From Chrysopilus asiliformis (taxonomy: Eukaryota; Arthropoda; Insecta; Diptera; Rhagionidae): DNA of 64,000 bases. The stretch spans positions 78,339,331 through 78,403,330 of the forward strand of contig OZ035960.1 in assembly GCA_964034945.1 (NCBI GenBank). Reading direction: 5' to 3'. Below the pieces are notes generated by a model. That model did not search any database. It was not told the origin of the DNA and saw only the letters and a program-made list of their open reading frames with translations. Numbering within the stretch: position 1 is the first letter of the stretch; every line of letters starts with the position of its first letter. Below, in pieces: positions 23,616 to 33,470 of the stretch. Both the position numbers and the translations under genes were made by a program.

Positions 23616-23874
23616 TATTCGTCATCCTGCCTTCACCATGATTTCAGGATCCGTTAAACTGATTTTTTCATTTGAATGCAAATTTGTATTGTTCTATTCT
23701 TATTTTACTCGTCCAGCAGTGCACTTGTTTTAATTTGTTAGTAATCGGTTATTTGTTAATAAACTATCTTTACAATTATTAATATTTGTTTTGAATCAAC
23801 ATCTTCGAGGGAACATCCTAGCCAACATAAAGACGACTGTTTTGGAAAATTGGAAAACGGCTAAGCTGAAAATA
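23616..23874 (+). repeat. BEL 3' LTR
   Basis: It aligns over its full 259 bp with the 5' LTR. First and last dinucleotides have drifted to TA and TA. It is followed by GCCC, the second half of the target duplication. The following 23875-24618 holds AT-rich sequence with no gene I recognise. Confidence 0.85.
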
Positions 23875-24618
23875 GCCCGAAAAACAAAACAAAACTCAGT
23901 ATTTCAAAAAAAAAAAAAAAATCAAAAGTAAATTCAGGTACATACGGACTTAAAACAAATAAAGTTGTCTCTCTTCAAGAATAATAAAAATAACAACTAA
24001 TTGAATATGATATTGTTAAATTAGAAAAAAGTAAATAAAAAAGCAACTTAATATTAAAAAGACCATTTATCAAACAAAGCGAGACATTTAAATCTCTTTT
24101 AAAATGAGTTTTATTCTGCTCGACATAAATATTCCTCATCAGAAGTGAGTTTATATAAAAATTGAGAAATATTTTAATCCCTGCTATAAACTCGTAAATT
24201 GAATTCACCATCAATATGTTGTCGCGGACGTTTGTTCATAGTATTAAAAAGTATGCGATTTTTCATTTTAAGCACGAATTTAACGCCGATTCCAAAAACC
24301 TGAATTTAAAATACGGTATATTAATACCATTATTACTATGTTCGTCAAGACATTGTTTAACGAGAAAATTCTAAAATCACTTTCTCCTGTTCCGTTCGGT
24401 TACCTCCGACTCCTAAAATAGACTCATTAATGTGTCACTCTCACAACAGTGCTTCTGAAAAAGACAATATACGGGCTTACAAATTAGAAAAACGTTACCT
24501 AGTGATTGTGCGTGACAATTGTATTATTTTTTTTTCTAGTGGTGTTTTCCAAAAGTCGGTTGTATTTTTTTTTAAATTTAAATTTTGTTCATACATTTTT
24601 AGTTTCGGTTTTTAAATA

Positions 24619-25463
24619 CAGTGTGACCTCGGTAAACGCAACCCTCGAAGAACGCAACTCCTCGGTTAACGCAACATCTAATTTTACACTGTTGACTCAA
24701 TAAACGCAACTTCCAAATAAGGTTGACTCGATTAACGCAACTTTTTTATAATCTGATACTGTTTCGGCCAAAAAAAGATAAAAAATAGTTACAGGAAATC
24801 TTTTATTGACTTTATTCTCTGTTCCTTGTTTTTATACCCGTATGGTGAAACCAAAGGGTATATTAACTTTGCCTTACCGTTTGTAACGCCAAGATCCCGT
24901 TATCACACACAAAAATGAATTACACCAGTGTGTTTAGAATGATAAAAATAATTAATTTTTGCATGTCCGTCCGTCCGTCCGTCTGTCTTTGGCGCGGATT
25001 GCAGGCGCACGGATTGAACTAGAGGCTTGAAATTTTACGCAGATTCGTTTTTCGTAAAATGCAAGGCTAAGTTCGTTAATGGGCAAAAATGGACCATTAG
25101 GGGGGTACCCCCCATACGAGCGAAACCTTTTTTTGCGAATAACTCAAAAACGGCGCATCTTATCAAATAATTCCAAGAACAAAAGTTATTTAGGATATGA
25201 TTCTACATAAAACTCCCATACATCAAAATCCGATTGGAAAAAATTTTAAAAAATCTTATTGGAAAGTTTGACTTCAAAGTGGAATTTTGATACAACTGTT
25301 CGCCGTTCACTTAAATCACCATACGGGTTTTCAATAATTGCCAGATTGACAATTATAGCTTTTGTTATGTTTGACATATAATGTTGTGACTCGGTTAACG
25401 CAATTGACTCGGTTATTGCAACAGGCTCTGTCTAATATAGTTGCGATTATCGAGGTCACACTG
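24619..25463. mobile_element. Pogo/Tigger-like MITE, split by an INE-1-like copy
   Basis: CAGTGTGACCTCGGTAAACG at the left is inverted at the right (ending ATTATCGAGGTCACACTG). TA flanks both ends. TIRs starting CAGT plus TA duplication point to the pogo branch of Tc1/mariner. The interior repeats AACGCAAC several times. Copy A3 (24829-25372) lies inside, so the MITE proper is only about 300 bp. Confidence 0.7.
24829..25372 (+). mobile_element. INE-1-like repeat copy A3
   Basis: It runs from TTTATACCCGTATGGTG to GCTTTTGTTATGTTT, with a short GTCC array at about 24965. It belongs to the subfamily whose 3' part reads GTTCACTTAAATCACCATAC, as in 39346-39904. Inserted in the pogo-like MITE. Confidence 0.75.
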
Positions 25464-25547
25464 TATAAATAAATATTATTAACTGAATTAAAAACTGCAA
25501 ACTTACAAAACTGGTGACTGTGAATCATCACCTGTGTGGATTAAGAA

Positions 25548-25739
25548 CAGAGATTCTATAGAACAGAGGTTAAAATTGACACTGAGCGAAAAAAATATGG
25601 CGTGAAATATGGGACTTTATCATTAGCACAAGCAGAAAAAAGCTTTCGTAAAGCTTTCGAGATAATGATAAAATCCCATATTTCACGCCATATTTTTGTC
25701 GCTCAGTGTGATTTTAACCTCTGTTCTATAGAAGCTCTG
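25548..25739. mobile_element. Foldback MITE with 11-bp direct flanks
   Basis: Nearly the whole 192 bp is an inverted repeat: left CAGAGATTCTATAGAACAGA, right its complement with one change. The flanks are TGGATTAAGAA (25537-25547) and TGGATTAAGGA (25740-25750). A 9-11 bp duplication suggests a Mutator-like (MULE) element. Confidence 0.6.
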
Positions 25740-25789
25740 TGGATTAAGGACAAAATTAGCCTGACCTGATTAGGGTTAAGGAGGGACAA

Positions 25790-26330
25790 AGAGTGGTTCG
25801 ACTGAATTTTGATGTATGAGGTAGTTTTATAAAGTTATATTGCAAACACATTTCGCAGTCATAAATTTTTCGATACAATACACGGTTTTTGAGAAAATCG
25901 TAAAAAAATATTTCAGTTGTATGGCGGAGGTGGAAAGAAGTGCTTCAATTGAAGTTTGATGTATGGATGAGTTATGTAAAGCTATATTCTAAACACTTTT
26001 TATCTCTCAAATTTTTCAATGGAATGCAAAGTTCTCGTAAAAATCGTAAAAAACTGTTTTCTTTGTATTGGGGAAGAAGGGAAGAAATGGTTCGATTTTG
26101 CCCGTTGAAGAACTTACCCTTTTTATTTACTACAAACATAACTGTACAAAATTTCATGTTTCTAGCGCAATCCCTTCCGAAGTTATTGTGTTCGAGGACA
26201 AGCGAACGGTCATGCCAACGGTCATTTTTGTGTCCGACGATTGGTTCTGTGACGATTGGTCATAAATGGTATACTAAATCTAATATGCGTCATAAATGGT
26301 ATACCAAATCTAGAGTATCATATCTATAAA
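25790..26330 (-). mobile_element. Diverged INE-1-like repeat D3
   Basis: The order of landmarks follows copy A read in reverse: GACTGAATTTTGATGTATG, a TTTTTGAGAAAATCG block, an opposed C-rich patch, the CTAGCGCAATCC motif, and GACGATTGG near the end. The tetranucleotide array is almost gone. The short open frames have no recognisable domain. Confidence 0.5.
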
Positions 26331-26411
26331 AAATCTTGAATGAATAAAATGTGGGTTTAAAACTCATGAGACGAATTTCTCGAAATATGAAATAGGCTTC
26401 GTTTTTTTTTC

Positions 26412-26587
26412 AGGAATGGTATTCCGAAACTTGTTTCAAGCGTTCGAATCGAGTTAGAAGGAAAAGTAGTATTCGCTAGCTCTGTTTTGCCCTATTATTT
26501 ATTTTGGTTGAAACAGAGACAGTGAATACTACTTTTTCTCCTAACTCGAAACAAACGCTTGAATTAAGTTACGGAATACCACTCCAG
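26412..26587. mobile_element. Short foldback (MITE-like)
   Basis: AGGAATGGTATTCCGAAACT and GAGTTAGAAGGAAAAGTAGT at the left are matched inverted at 26530-26587. There is no coding sequence. The following 26588-27053 contains one unexplained minus-strand frame (27001-26744) that I do not recognise. Confidence 0.5.
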
Positions 26588-27053
26588 GTTTGACGTTTCG
26601 CTATCCTACTGTATACAGCATTTTTTTATACTAATTTTATCTTTTTGGTAGTTTCAGATCCAACCAATGGGTTTAAAAGACAAAAAAATGAAAGGTAGGA
26701 CTGGATGGCCGCAACATGTTTGGGCATCGGAGCTTCATCAAGACTAATTAATAAGAGTTAGAAAAAAAATATTATCTAAGGTTATCAAATCTATGAAATC
26801 AATATATTTGAATAAAAATTGATCAAATTCCACACGATCCACATAATTGTTTTCCTCTTCTATAGAGGGAAGTATTGTATTCATGACGGAGAACTGTTGG
26901 AGAACGTGGCGAGGGGGGATAGAAAATTTCTGATCCGTTTTAGGCGAAGTTATAAGGATGTCCGTGTGGAGAAGGTATAGTGGAGAAGGTTGCTGAGTCA
27001 TAGCACGATCACTTGACTTTCAAAAGTGCACCTTCTAAAAAGCCGAGGGAAAG

Positions 27054-27131
27054 TTATTCCTTGATCATGCCGTTCCTCTTGAAGAACGCGAAAATATTTT
27101 CCAGTTTTGCGTCGGTGAGTTCACCCAGATC
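27054..27131 (-). CDS. Candidate terminal exon, unknown gene
   Basis: On the minus strand, ACTTCTTTCAG makes a good splice acceptor ending at 27132. The next 78 bases read as 25 codons (DLGELTDAKLENIFAFFKRN...) and a TAA at 27056-27054. The stretch is clearly richer in G and C than its surroundings and its codons look coding. I do not recognise the protein and cannot find the upstream exon, so it may be a host gene or a transposon remnant. Confidence 0.28.
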   Translation of the reverse strand, partial: DLGELTDAKLENIFAFFKRNGMIKE

Positions 27132-27319
27132 CTGAAAGAAGTACCCACCCAAGTGCTGTACACAATCAAATACGAAATAACTAAAAAGGATCAAGTAAAA
27201 AAAACATTAAAAAAAGACTTTTTTTAAAAAAAAATGCAAAAAAAAGAAAATATGATTTTTTGGGCGCTGTTTGTCAGTAACAAAAACGAGATAAAAGCAT
27301 AAAAAAAAATTAAAATTTT

Positions 27320-27500
27320 TTTTTTAAAAAAAAGCTTTTATTAAAAAAGAATGCATAATTTTCTGGATGCTGTGTATCACAAATATAAAAGCTTTTTAAA
27401 AGCGAGATAAATTTTTATTTTATTGTTTTATGCTTTATCTCGGTTTTTAAAAGTGATACACAGCATCCAGAAAATTATTTTTTTCTTAGAATCCAGAAAA
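27320..27500. repeat. Large AT-rich palindrome P1
   Basis: The arms contain TTCTGGATGCTGTGTATCAC and CGAGATAAA and mirror each other around an AT-rich centre near 27415. One arm has lost about 15 bp. Better-preserved copies are at 32585-32830 and 57648-57896. Adjacent 27180-27320 and 27500-27690 are homopolymer-rich and non-coding. Confidence 0.65.
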
Positions 27501-27699
27501 ATTTTTTTTTTTATTTTTTTTATTTTGTTCTTTTTAGTCTTCGAATATATATAATAATGAAGATTAATTTCTTCATTAGTTATTTATTATAGAAAGGAAT
27601 ATATAAGAAATGATACATATATTAATCGTTTTATTATATTAGTTTTAATATTTGTTTTATCAATAATATTATTAATTACATTTGAGATGTCCTTACAGG

Positions 27700-28440
27700 C
27701 TTTTTAACTTGAGAATCGTATTCAGCGACCCCAAAAACCCCCAGAATAGTTTTTTTCGGGAAAATTTTGAGAAAGGGATAATCACGTTATCCTTACAGGA
27801 CCTTCCGTTATTCTTACAGACTTTTTAATGGCAGATTCGGATTTAGCGACCCCAAAAACCCCCAGAATAGATTTTTTTCCGGAAAATTTGGAGAAAAGGA
27901 TAATCACGTTATACTTACAGGACCTTCCATTATCCTTACAGACTTTTTAATGACAGATTCGGATTCAGCGACCTCAAAAACCCCCAGAATAGATTTTTTT
28001 CCGGAAAATTTGGAGAAAAGGATAATCACGTTATCCTTACAGGACCTTCCGTTATCCTTACAGACTTTTTAATGGCAGATTCGGATTTAGCGATCTCAAA
28101 AACCCCCAGAATAGATTTTTTCCGGAAAATTTGGAGAAAAGGATAATCACGTTATCCTTACAGGACCTTCCGTTATCCTTACTGACTTTTTAATGACAGA
28201 TTCGGATTCAGCGACCCCAAAAACCCCCAGAATAGATTTTTTTCCGGAAAATTTGGAGAAAAGGATAATCACGTTATCCTTACAGGACCTTCCGTTATTC
28301 TTACAAGGACGAAATAGTGAAAATATTGTATTGTCATCGGACTTATATAAGTGTGCAAAATTTCAAGTCAATCGGACAAGTGGAAGTGGGTCAAAATTGG
28401 GTTGCAAGATTTGACCCCGACAAACAAACAAACAAACAAA
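27700..28440 (+). repeat. Array of 122-bp units with Helitron-like tail (T1)
   Basis: About five units of 121-122 bp are marked by CAGATTCGG at 27832, 27954, 28076 and 28197. Each contains TTATCCTTACAGGACCTTCC. The tail carries GTGCAAAATTTCAAGTCAAT and an (ACAA)n run up to AAGATAGCGAGC. The same unit and the same tail motifs occur in the Helitrons, so I read this as a Helitron-derived element. Confidence 0.7.
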
Positions 28441-28600
28441 CAAGATAGCGAGCTAAATAAAAGCTTTTAAAATAAAATGAAATAAAGATTTATCTGTTTT
28501 TTTCGGACACGCAGCGACCAAAAAAAATTTTTTTTTCTTTTTAGTGCACTTTTTTTTTAAATAAAAGCTTTTTAAAAAAAATCTTTACAGATGACTTGAT
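28430..28600. repeat. Half palindrome relic
   Basis: AGCGAGCTAAATAAAAGCTT and CTTTTTAGTGCACTT match one arm of the 32585 and 57648 palindromes, but the other arm is missing. Confidence 0.45.
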
Positions 28601-28611
28601 AGACGCATTTA

Positions 28612-28845
28612 CACGTTTACCACTCAACGTCACCTATATGTGACGTTGTAGTTTTCCCTGAAACTCACGTCACACATATGGGTCACATTTTATTAAAAAT
28701 ACAATGTGACACTAATCCTACTAAAAACTCAAGTCACATTTAAGTGTCTTAGATATCTGTCCCAAATATGTGACATGCAGTTTCTCTTAGAAAAAATGTT
28801 CAAAAAATCACAAAAAACTCAAAAAATGCGTGAGCGGTGAACGTG
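28612..28845. mobile_element. piggyBac-like MITE (234 bp)
   Basis: The left end CACGTTTACCACTCA is inverted at the right as TGAGCGGTGAACGTG, with two mismatches. The left flank is TTTA (28608-28611) and the right flank TTAA (28846-28849), which it shares with the adjoining piggyBac. Inside are several CACATATG-like palindromic motifs, such as CGTCACCTATATGTGACG near the left end. It has no coding sequence. Confidence 0.6.
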
Positions 28846-28865
28846 TTAACCCATTAACGACTAAC

Positions 28866-28881
28866 GTTGCATATATGCAAC
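28866..28881. promoter_or_regulatory. 16-bp palindrome, left copy
   Basis: GTTGCATATATGCAAC is a perfect palindrome 16 bp inside the left end. It also occurs at 29240-29255 and 31816-31831 and nowhere else that I noticed. It is a likely transposase binding or other regulatory site; function is inferred from placement. Confidence 0.55.
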
Positions 28882-29073
28882 GCAAGTCTATTCTATTTTA
28901 AAAGTGTTGTCAAAAATTTTTATGCGTTACAGTTATTAAGCGGGCGGCAAAAATACCAAGCAGAAGCGACATATAAACAAAAAAAAATATGATTGCGCCA
29001 GTCAGTTAAAAATTTTTAGTCAGCACGCGAGGTTTATTTTTTGTGAATTTGAAAACAAAGTGGAAAAATCGAA

Positions 29074-31632
29074 ATGGCAAGTAGAAGTAGGTGGGTGTCA
29101 ATTTTTTTTATGTTTCCGTAAGTAATTTGATGAAAATTTTTGTCCAGTATAGTTTATAATTATCAATAGAATATAAATGTTTTCTTTTGGTTTTCCCGGG
29201 TGAAACGTTACGTGGTGTTTAGGGCTGTTTCCAGTCGGCGTTGCATATATGCAACGTTAGTCCTAATACGGCACAACTTGATCGTGAGTATTTTTACATA
29301 TATTTCATTTTTCAGATTTATGACTGCTGGGCAAGCTTGTGAGTACCTACTATCGCTAGCATCGTCAGATGAAGAGGATTTAGATCGTGTGGTTGTAGAA
29401 CCACCAGATGAAGATGGTAAATCAGGTGAAGATTCGGGAGAAGAGGATGGAGGAGGTCTAATGAGTAATTTGCCTGTTAGGCAACTAAAGGCTCCATGCG
29501 AGATTATTTCACGCAATCAACAACAAGGAGGTGATCCTGATCGAATTGGTGATCCCGATGAACAGATCGGAATGTACCTGCAGGATGCACTGGATAATTC
29601 TTACCAAAATTTGAAAATTGATATGTTAGAAACTACAACTGCTTCGTCTTCAACATCAACTACTATCCCAACTGGTCTTTTTGATAACCGTGCCAAAACA
29701 TCAACACCGTTGCCCACTGAATCTGAACCTACTGGACCTGTAGAACCCGCCGAAGAATCTACCGGTGTGATCCAACCACACACACCCACAACCTCGCCAC
29801 GGTCTCCAGAATCTGTACCAATGTCATTCAAATTGTCAGAAGAAATCCGAATACCGAAAGTTGAAAAAACACCTGCGAAAATATCAATGCGGATTCAACG
29901 CCTTAGAAAGCCGAAACATCAACCAGCTGAAACTGTCCAAGAGCCGTCAGATTCCGAAAGTGACTATGAGCCGATGAAAGCACCTCCAAATCGACGACGC
30001 AGAGCACGAGTATCAGCGCAAAAACCATCATCACAACCAAAACCGAAACCCCAAAATAGAAATAAAAAATATATTGAATTGCAAAAGAAACGAGAAACAA
30101 AAATAAAAAAAGCCGCAGTAGCTGCAAAAAATGCAGGTGTGGTTTGGGTTGAACCAGATGAAGAACATTTCCTGAGAAGGTTTCCACCGATGCCACCTAA
30201 GAGCTGTAAGGATGTGGCTCCACATCAACAGTTTGAGAAGTTTTTCGACGAGGAAATATTACAATTGCTGGTTGATGAAACTAACAAATATGCAGTGCTG
30301 AATGGCCTGGAAACAAGTCCAAATGTAGATATAGATGAAATGCGAGTATTTCTAGCAATTTTGATTGTCACCGGCTACACCTCTCGGCCAACTAAAAGGG
30401 ACTACTGGTCAGAGGATGACGATATGTACAACTCAATGATCGCAAACAGCATGCGACGCAGCCGATTCGAAATGATTTTTAAATACTTACATTTTATTGA
30501 CAACTCAGCGCATGATCCGAGCGATACAGATAAAATTTGGAAGTTGCGTCCTTTAACTGACGCTCTCAAAAAGAGATTCTCCTCCCATTTCAACCCAAGT
30601 CAGAATTTATCATATGATGAATCGATGGTGGAATATTACGGTAGACATGGATGTAAACAGTTTATACGTGGAAAACCATTAAGATTTGGTTACAAAATGT
30701 GGTCTCTAAACACTCCTGATGGATATCTCATCAACTTTGAAATGTATCAAGGGACTAATCCACGTATAAACCCTGAATATCCACCAAAATATGGGAAAAA
30801 CGCAAGTCCTTTGTTCAACATGATTGACGAATTTCCAGAAGAAATAAAGCACTTGCCATATTCATTTTATTTTGATAACCTTTTCACCTCAGTTCCGGTT
30901 TTACTAGGATTGAAACAACGCGGCTATTATGGTACAGGAACCATTCGAGAAGACCGAATACCTGCTTCCTGTCCACTATTAGACAAAAGGGATTTGAAGG
31001 TATATCCTCGCGGCCACATTGAAGGTGCTAAAGTAGAAGGAACTGATATTCATTTTACCAAGTGGGTTGACAATTCAGTAGTGTCTATGGCTTCAACTAT
31101 ATATGGTAAATATCCAGTTTCCAAAGTCCAAAGATATTCCCGAGCCGACCACAAAAGAATCTTCGTAGATCGTCCATATGCTGTACTTCAATACAACAAT
31201 CATATGGGTGGAACAGACCGGATGGACCAGAACGTAAATTGTTACCGAATTGGTGCACGTGGTAAAAAATGGTGGAGTTCAATTTTCACTTGGCTCGTTG
31301 ACGTCTCCATTCAAAATGCCTGGACAATTCACCGTAAAGGAGGTTCGGTTTTGACTCAGATCCAGTTCCGACGAGAAATTGCCAGATATTATTGTCGTTC
31401 TGTTGGTTTGCCTAAGCCCCCAGGAGGTTACCGCCGTCCTAAAACCGATACTGTATACGCGAACGCTCGGTACGATGGACACAATCATTACGTTCAAAAA
31501 ATACCTGATGAGAAGCGACGCCGCTGTGCCATGAAAAATTGTACAAGCATCGTAAAATCTATGTGTGATAAATGTAACGTCGGCTTATGTATCAGTTGTT
31601 TCAAAAACTATCATTTTCTACCAATAAATTAG
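29074..31632 (+). CDS. piggyBac transposase, two exons
   Basis: I place the start at the ATG at 29074. Exon 1 is 29074-29090, and an intron with GT at 29091 and TTTTTCAG at 29308-29315 joins in frame to exon 2 from 29316, giving about 777 residues. The unspliced frame reaches back only to a GTG at 29200 and would be an unlikely start. The N-terminus is acidic and Pro/Ser-rich with basic patches (PNRRRRARVSAQKP). The DDE_Tnp_1_7 core follows from about residue 320. The three catalytic Asp are in SYDESMVE, FYFDNLFTS and GGTDRMDQN (codons at 30616, 30874 and 31216). A Cys-rich C-terminal domain (CAMKNC...CDKCNVGLC...C) binds the TIR in this family. It excises and reinserts DNA at TTAA. No stop or frameshift is seen. 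Confidence 0.88.
29240..29255. promoter_or_regulatory. 16-bp palindrome, intronic copy
   Basis: The same palindrome lies inside the transposase intron. Together with its flank (GTTAGTCCTAAT) it forms a 28-bp exact inverted repeat with 31804-31831 near the right end. Confidence 0.5.
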
Positions 31633-31741
31633 TTTTGTGCCTGTTTTTTGAACATTTATTTTATTTTGTCTCTCGGGCATAATCAAAATTAATTCTACAA
31701 AAAATTTCGGAATGTATTTGTTTTTTTTATTTTAATTTTTT

Positions 31742-31747
31742 AATAAA
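31742..31747 (+). terminator. Polyadenylation signal of the transposase
   Basis: AATAAA lies about 110 bp after the stop codon in AT-rich sequence. It is the first canonical signal downstream of the gene. Confidence 0.4.
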
Positions 31748-31815
31748 AATCAAATTGAAGACCATAAACAATGAGTTTTTTTTTAATTTTCGACTTATAC
31801 AATATTAGGACTAAC

Positions 31816-31831
31816 GTTGCATATATGCAAC
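31816..31831. promoter_or_regulatory. 16-bp palindrome, right copy
   Basis: The third GTTGCATATATGCAAC lies 129 bp inside the right end of the piggyBac, preceded by GGACTAAC. Confidence 0.5.
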
Positions 31832-31984
31832 ACTCTGACCTGCCCAAACGGGTCAAGCAAAAAAAAAAAAATTTTTTTTCTTGGTTCGTGGGACCCACAG
31901 AGGCATGCTCCCGAAATTTCAGCCCAAAAAATCTATTTTTGGGATTCGGTCGTTAATGGGTTAATACGTTTTAATTCAGTTTTT

Positions 31985-32535
31985 AAAAGCTTTTATTTAG
32001 CTCGCTATCTTGTTTGTTTGTTTGTTTGTTTGTCGGGGTCAAATCTTGCAATCAAATTTTGACCCACTTCCACTCATCCGATTCACTTGAAATTTTGTAC
32101 ACTTATATAAGTCCGATGACAATACAATATTTTCTCTACTTCGTCCTTGTAAGGATAACGGAAGGTCCTGTAAGGATAACGTGATTATCCTTTTCTCCAA
32201 ATTTTCCGGAAAAAAATCTATCCTGGGGGTTTTTGGGGTCGCTGAATCCGAATCTGTCATTAAAAAGTCTGTAAGGATAACGGAAGGTCCTGTAAGGATA
32301 ACGTGATTATCATTTTCTCCAAATTTTCCGGAAAAAAATCTATCCTGGGGGTTTTTGGGGTCGCTGAATTCGAATCTGTCATCAAAAAGTCTGTAAGGAT
32401 AACGGAAGGTCCTGTAAGGATAACGTGATTATCCTTTTCTTCAAATTTTCCGGAAAAAAATCTATTCTGGGGGTTTTTGAGGTCGCTAAATCCGAATCTG
32501 CCATTAAAAAGTCTGTAAGGACATCTCAAATGTAA
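31985..32535 (-). repeat. Array of 122-bp units (T2), inverted
   Basis: It is the reverse-orientation counterpart of T1: the AGCTCGCTATCTTG end, the (TTTG)n run, the ACTTGAAATTTTGTACAC motif, then about three and a half units with CCGAATCTG(T/C)CAT(T/C)AAAAAG. Open frames through it (FFPENLEKRIITLSLQDLP) are the unit translated. Confidence 0.7.
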
Positions 32536-32584
32536 GGATACATATTTGAAGACTAAAAAGAACAAAATAAAAAAAATAAAAAAA

Positions 32585-32830
32585 AATTTTTTAAAAAAAA
32601 GCTTTTATTAAAAAATAATGCACTAAAAAGGAAAAAATAATTTTCTGGACGCTGTGTATCACAAATATAAAAGCTTTTAAAAAGCGAGATAAAGCATAAA
32701 ACAATAAAATAAAAATTTATCTCGCTTTTTAAAAGCTTTTATATTTGTGATACACAGCGTCCAGAAAATTATTTTTTCCTTTTTAGTGCATTATTTTTTA
32801 ATAAAAGCTTTTTTTTAAAAAATTTTTTTT
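32585..32830. repeat. Large palindrome P2, nearly perfect
   Basis: Arms of about 120 bp contain AAAAAGCTTTTATTAAA, TTTTCTGGACGCTGTGTATC and AGCGAGATAAA, mirrored around AAAACAATAAAATAAA. The sequence would form a long hairpin. The following 32831-33470 has no recognised gene. Confidence 0.8.
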
Positions 32831-33470
32831 TATTTTTTTTATCAATATTGTTAAAACTAGTTTTACTATTTCATTTTTATGGGTACATCCATCCCATTAA
32901 TGAATGCTCTTACTTACTTCGGGCAGTAAACATTTATGTAAAAGATGTCTTTAGCACTAGTTTTTCATAAAAAGTGTTTCAAATGTGCAAAAATATTGTT
33001 CAAAACACAAACTACAGGCAGTGAGACTTTTTTAAGATGTCAGAAGTTTCCGAATCGTACGGAATTTTTTGCTGGATTAGGTTATATCGCTGACTCTGAG
33101 GGGATTTTTCATCACCATATATTCTTCACAATTTTTACATTTTAGTTTTTTCGGTATTGATTCGGCTAAGTAATCAAAAAAATACAGTTGGGATGCAATA
33201 TGAAACTTCTGGTTTGGATTAAAACTCTCAAAAACGGTTTCCAAATTTTCCATTTGGTCAGGAAACTCGTTTCATTTTAAAAAAAAAGGTTCAGTGTGTT
33301 CATTATTTTGTGCAATCTGTTTGTGGACTGCCCTAATTGTTTCGTTATTTATTTCATAAAGTTTTCTTATATTTCTTATAATTCGCCAAGGAGAATTTCA
33401 TATAAAGTTTTCTTATAATTTTCCGTCAATCAAAATGTCGTTTCTATAGAGGATATTTCTTATGGACTTA

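Larger units (their letters stand above)
14692..23874 (+). mobile_element. BEL/Pao LTR retrotransposon, interrupted twice
   Basis: The element has two 259-bp LTRs, a tRNA-Tyr-type primer binding site, a gag-pol region with zinc knuckles, protease, RT, RNase H and integrase, and a purine-rich tract before the right LTR. It is flanked by GCCC on both sides (14688-14691 and 23875-23878), a 4-bp target duplication. A mariner (17955-19241) and a LINE (about 19497-20934) interrupt pol. Without them it is about 6.4 kb. Several frameshifts and the insertions make it inactive. Confidence 0.9.
28850..31960 (+). mobile_element. piggyBac transposon, full length
   Basis: TTAA stands on both sides (28846-28849 and 31961-31964). 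The ends are CCCATTAACGAC and its inverted copy, followed inward by divergent sequence. The 3.1-kb body encodes one transposase, and no lesion is visible. The element lies between two oppositely oriented copies of the 122-bp array and palindrome. Confidence 0.92.

Noticed and set aside
28193..28414. 73-codon frame MTDSDSATPKTPRIDFFPEN, also at 32039 and 58205
   Set aside because: It follows the 122-bp unit and its tail and recurs only with them; stop-free because the unit is, not because of a gene.
27260..28440. Tandem 122-bp units considered as a CRISPR array
   Set aside because: The units are contiguous without unique spacers, are far longer than CRISPR repeats, and lie in an insect-like genome with homologues inside Helitrons.
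29200..29319. GTG at 29200 as the start of the piggyBac transposase
   Set aside because: It is not an ATG, it lies in the predicted intron, and the frame from it passes through the palindrome. The spliced ATG at 29074 fits better.
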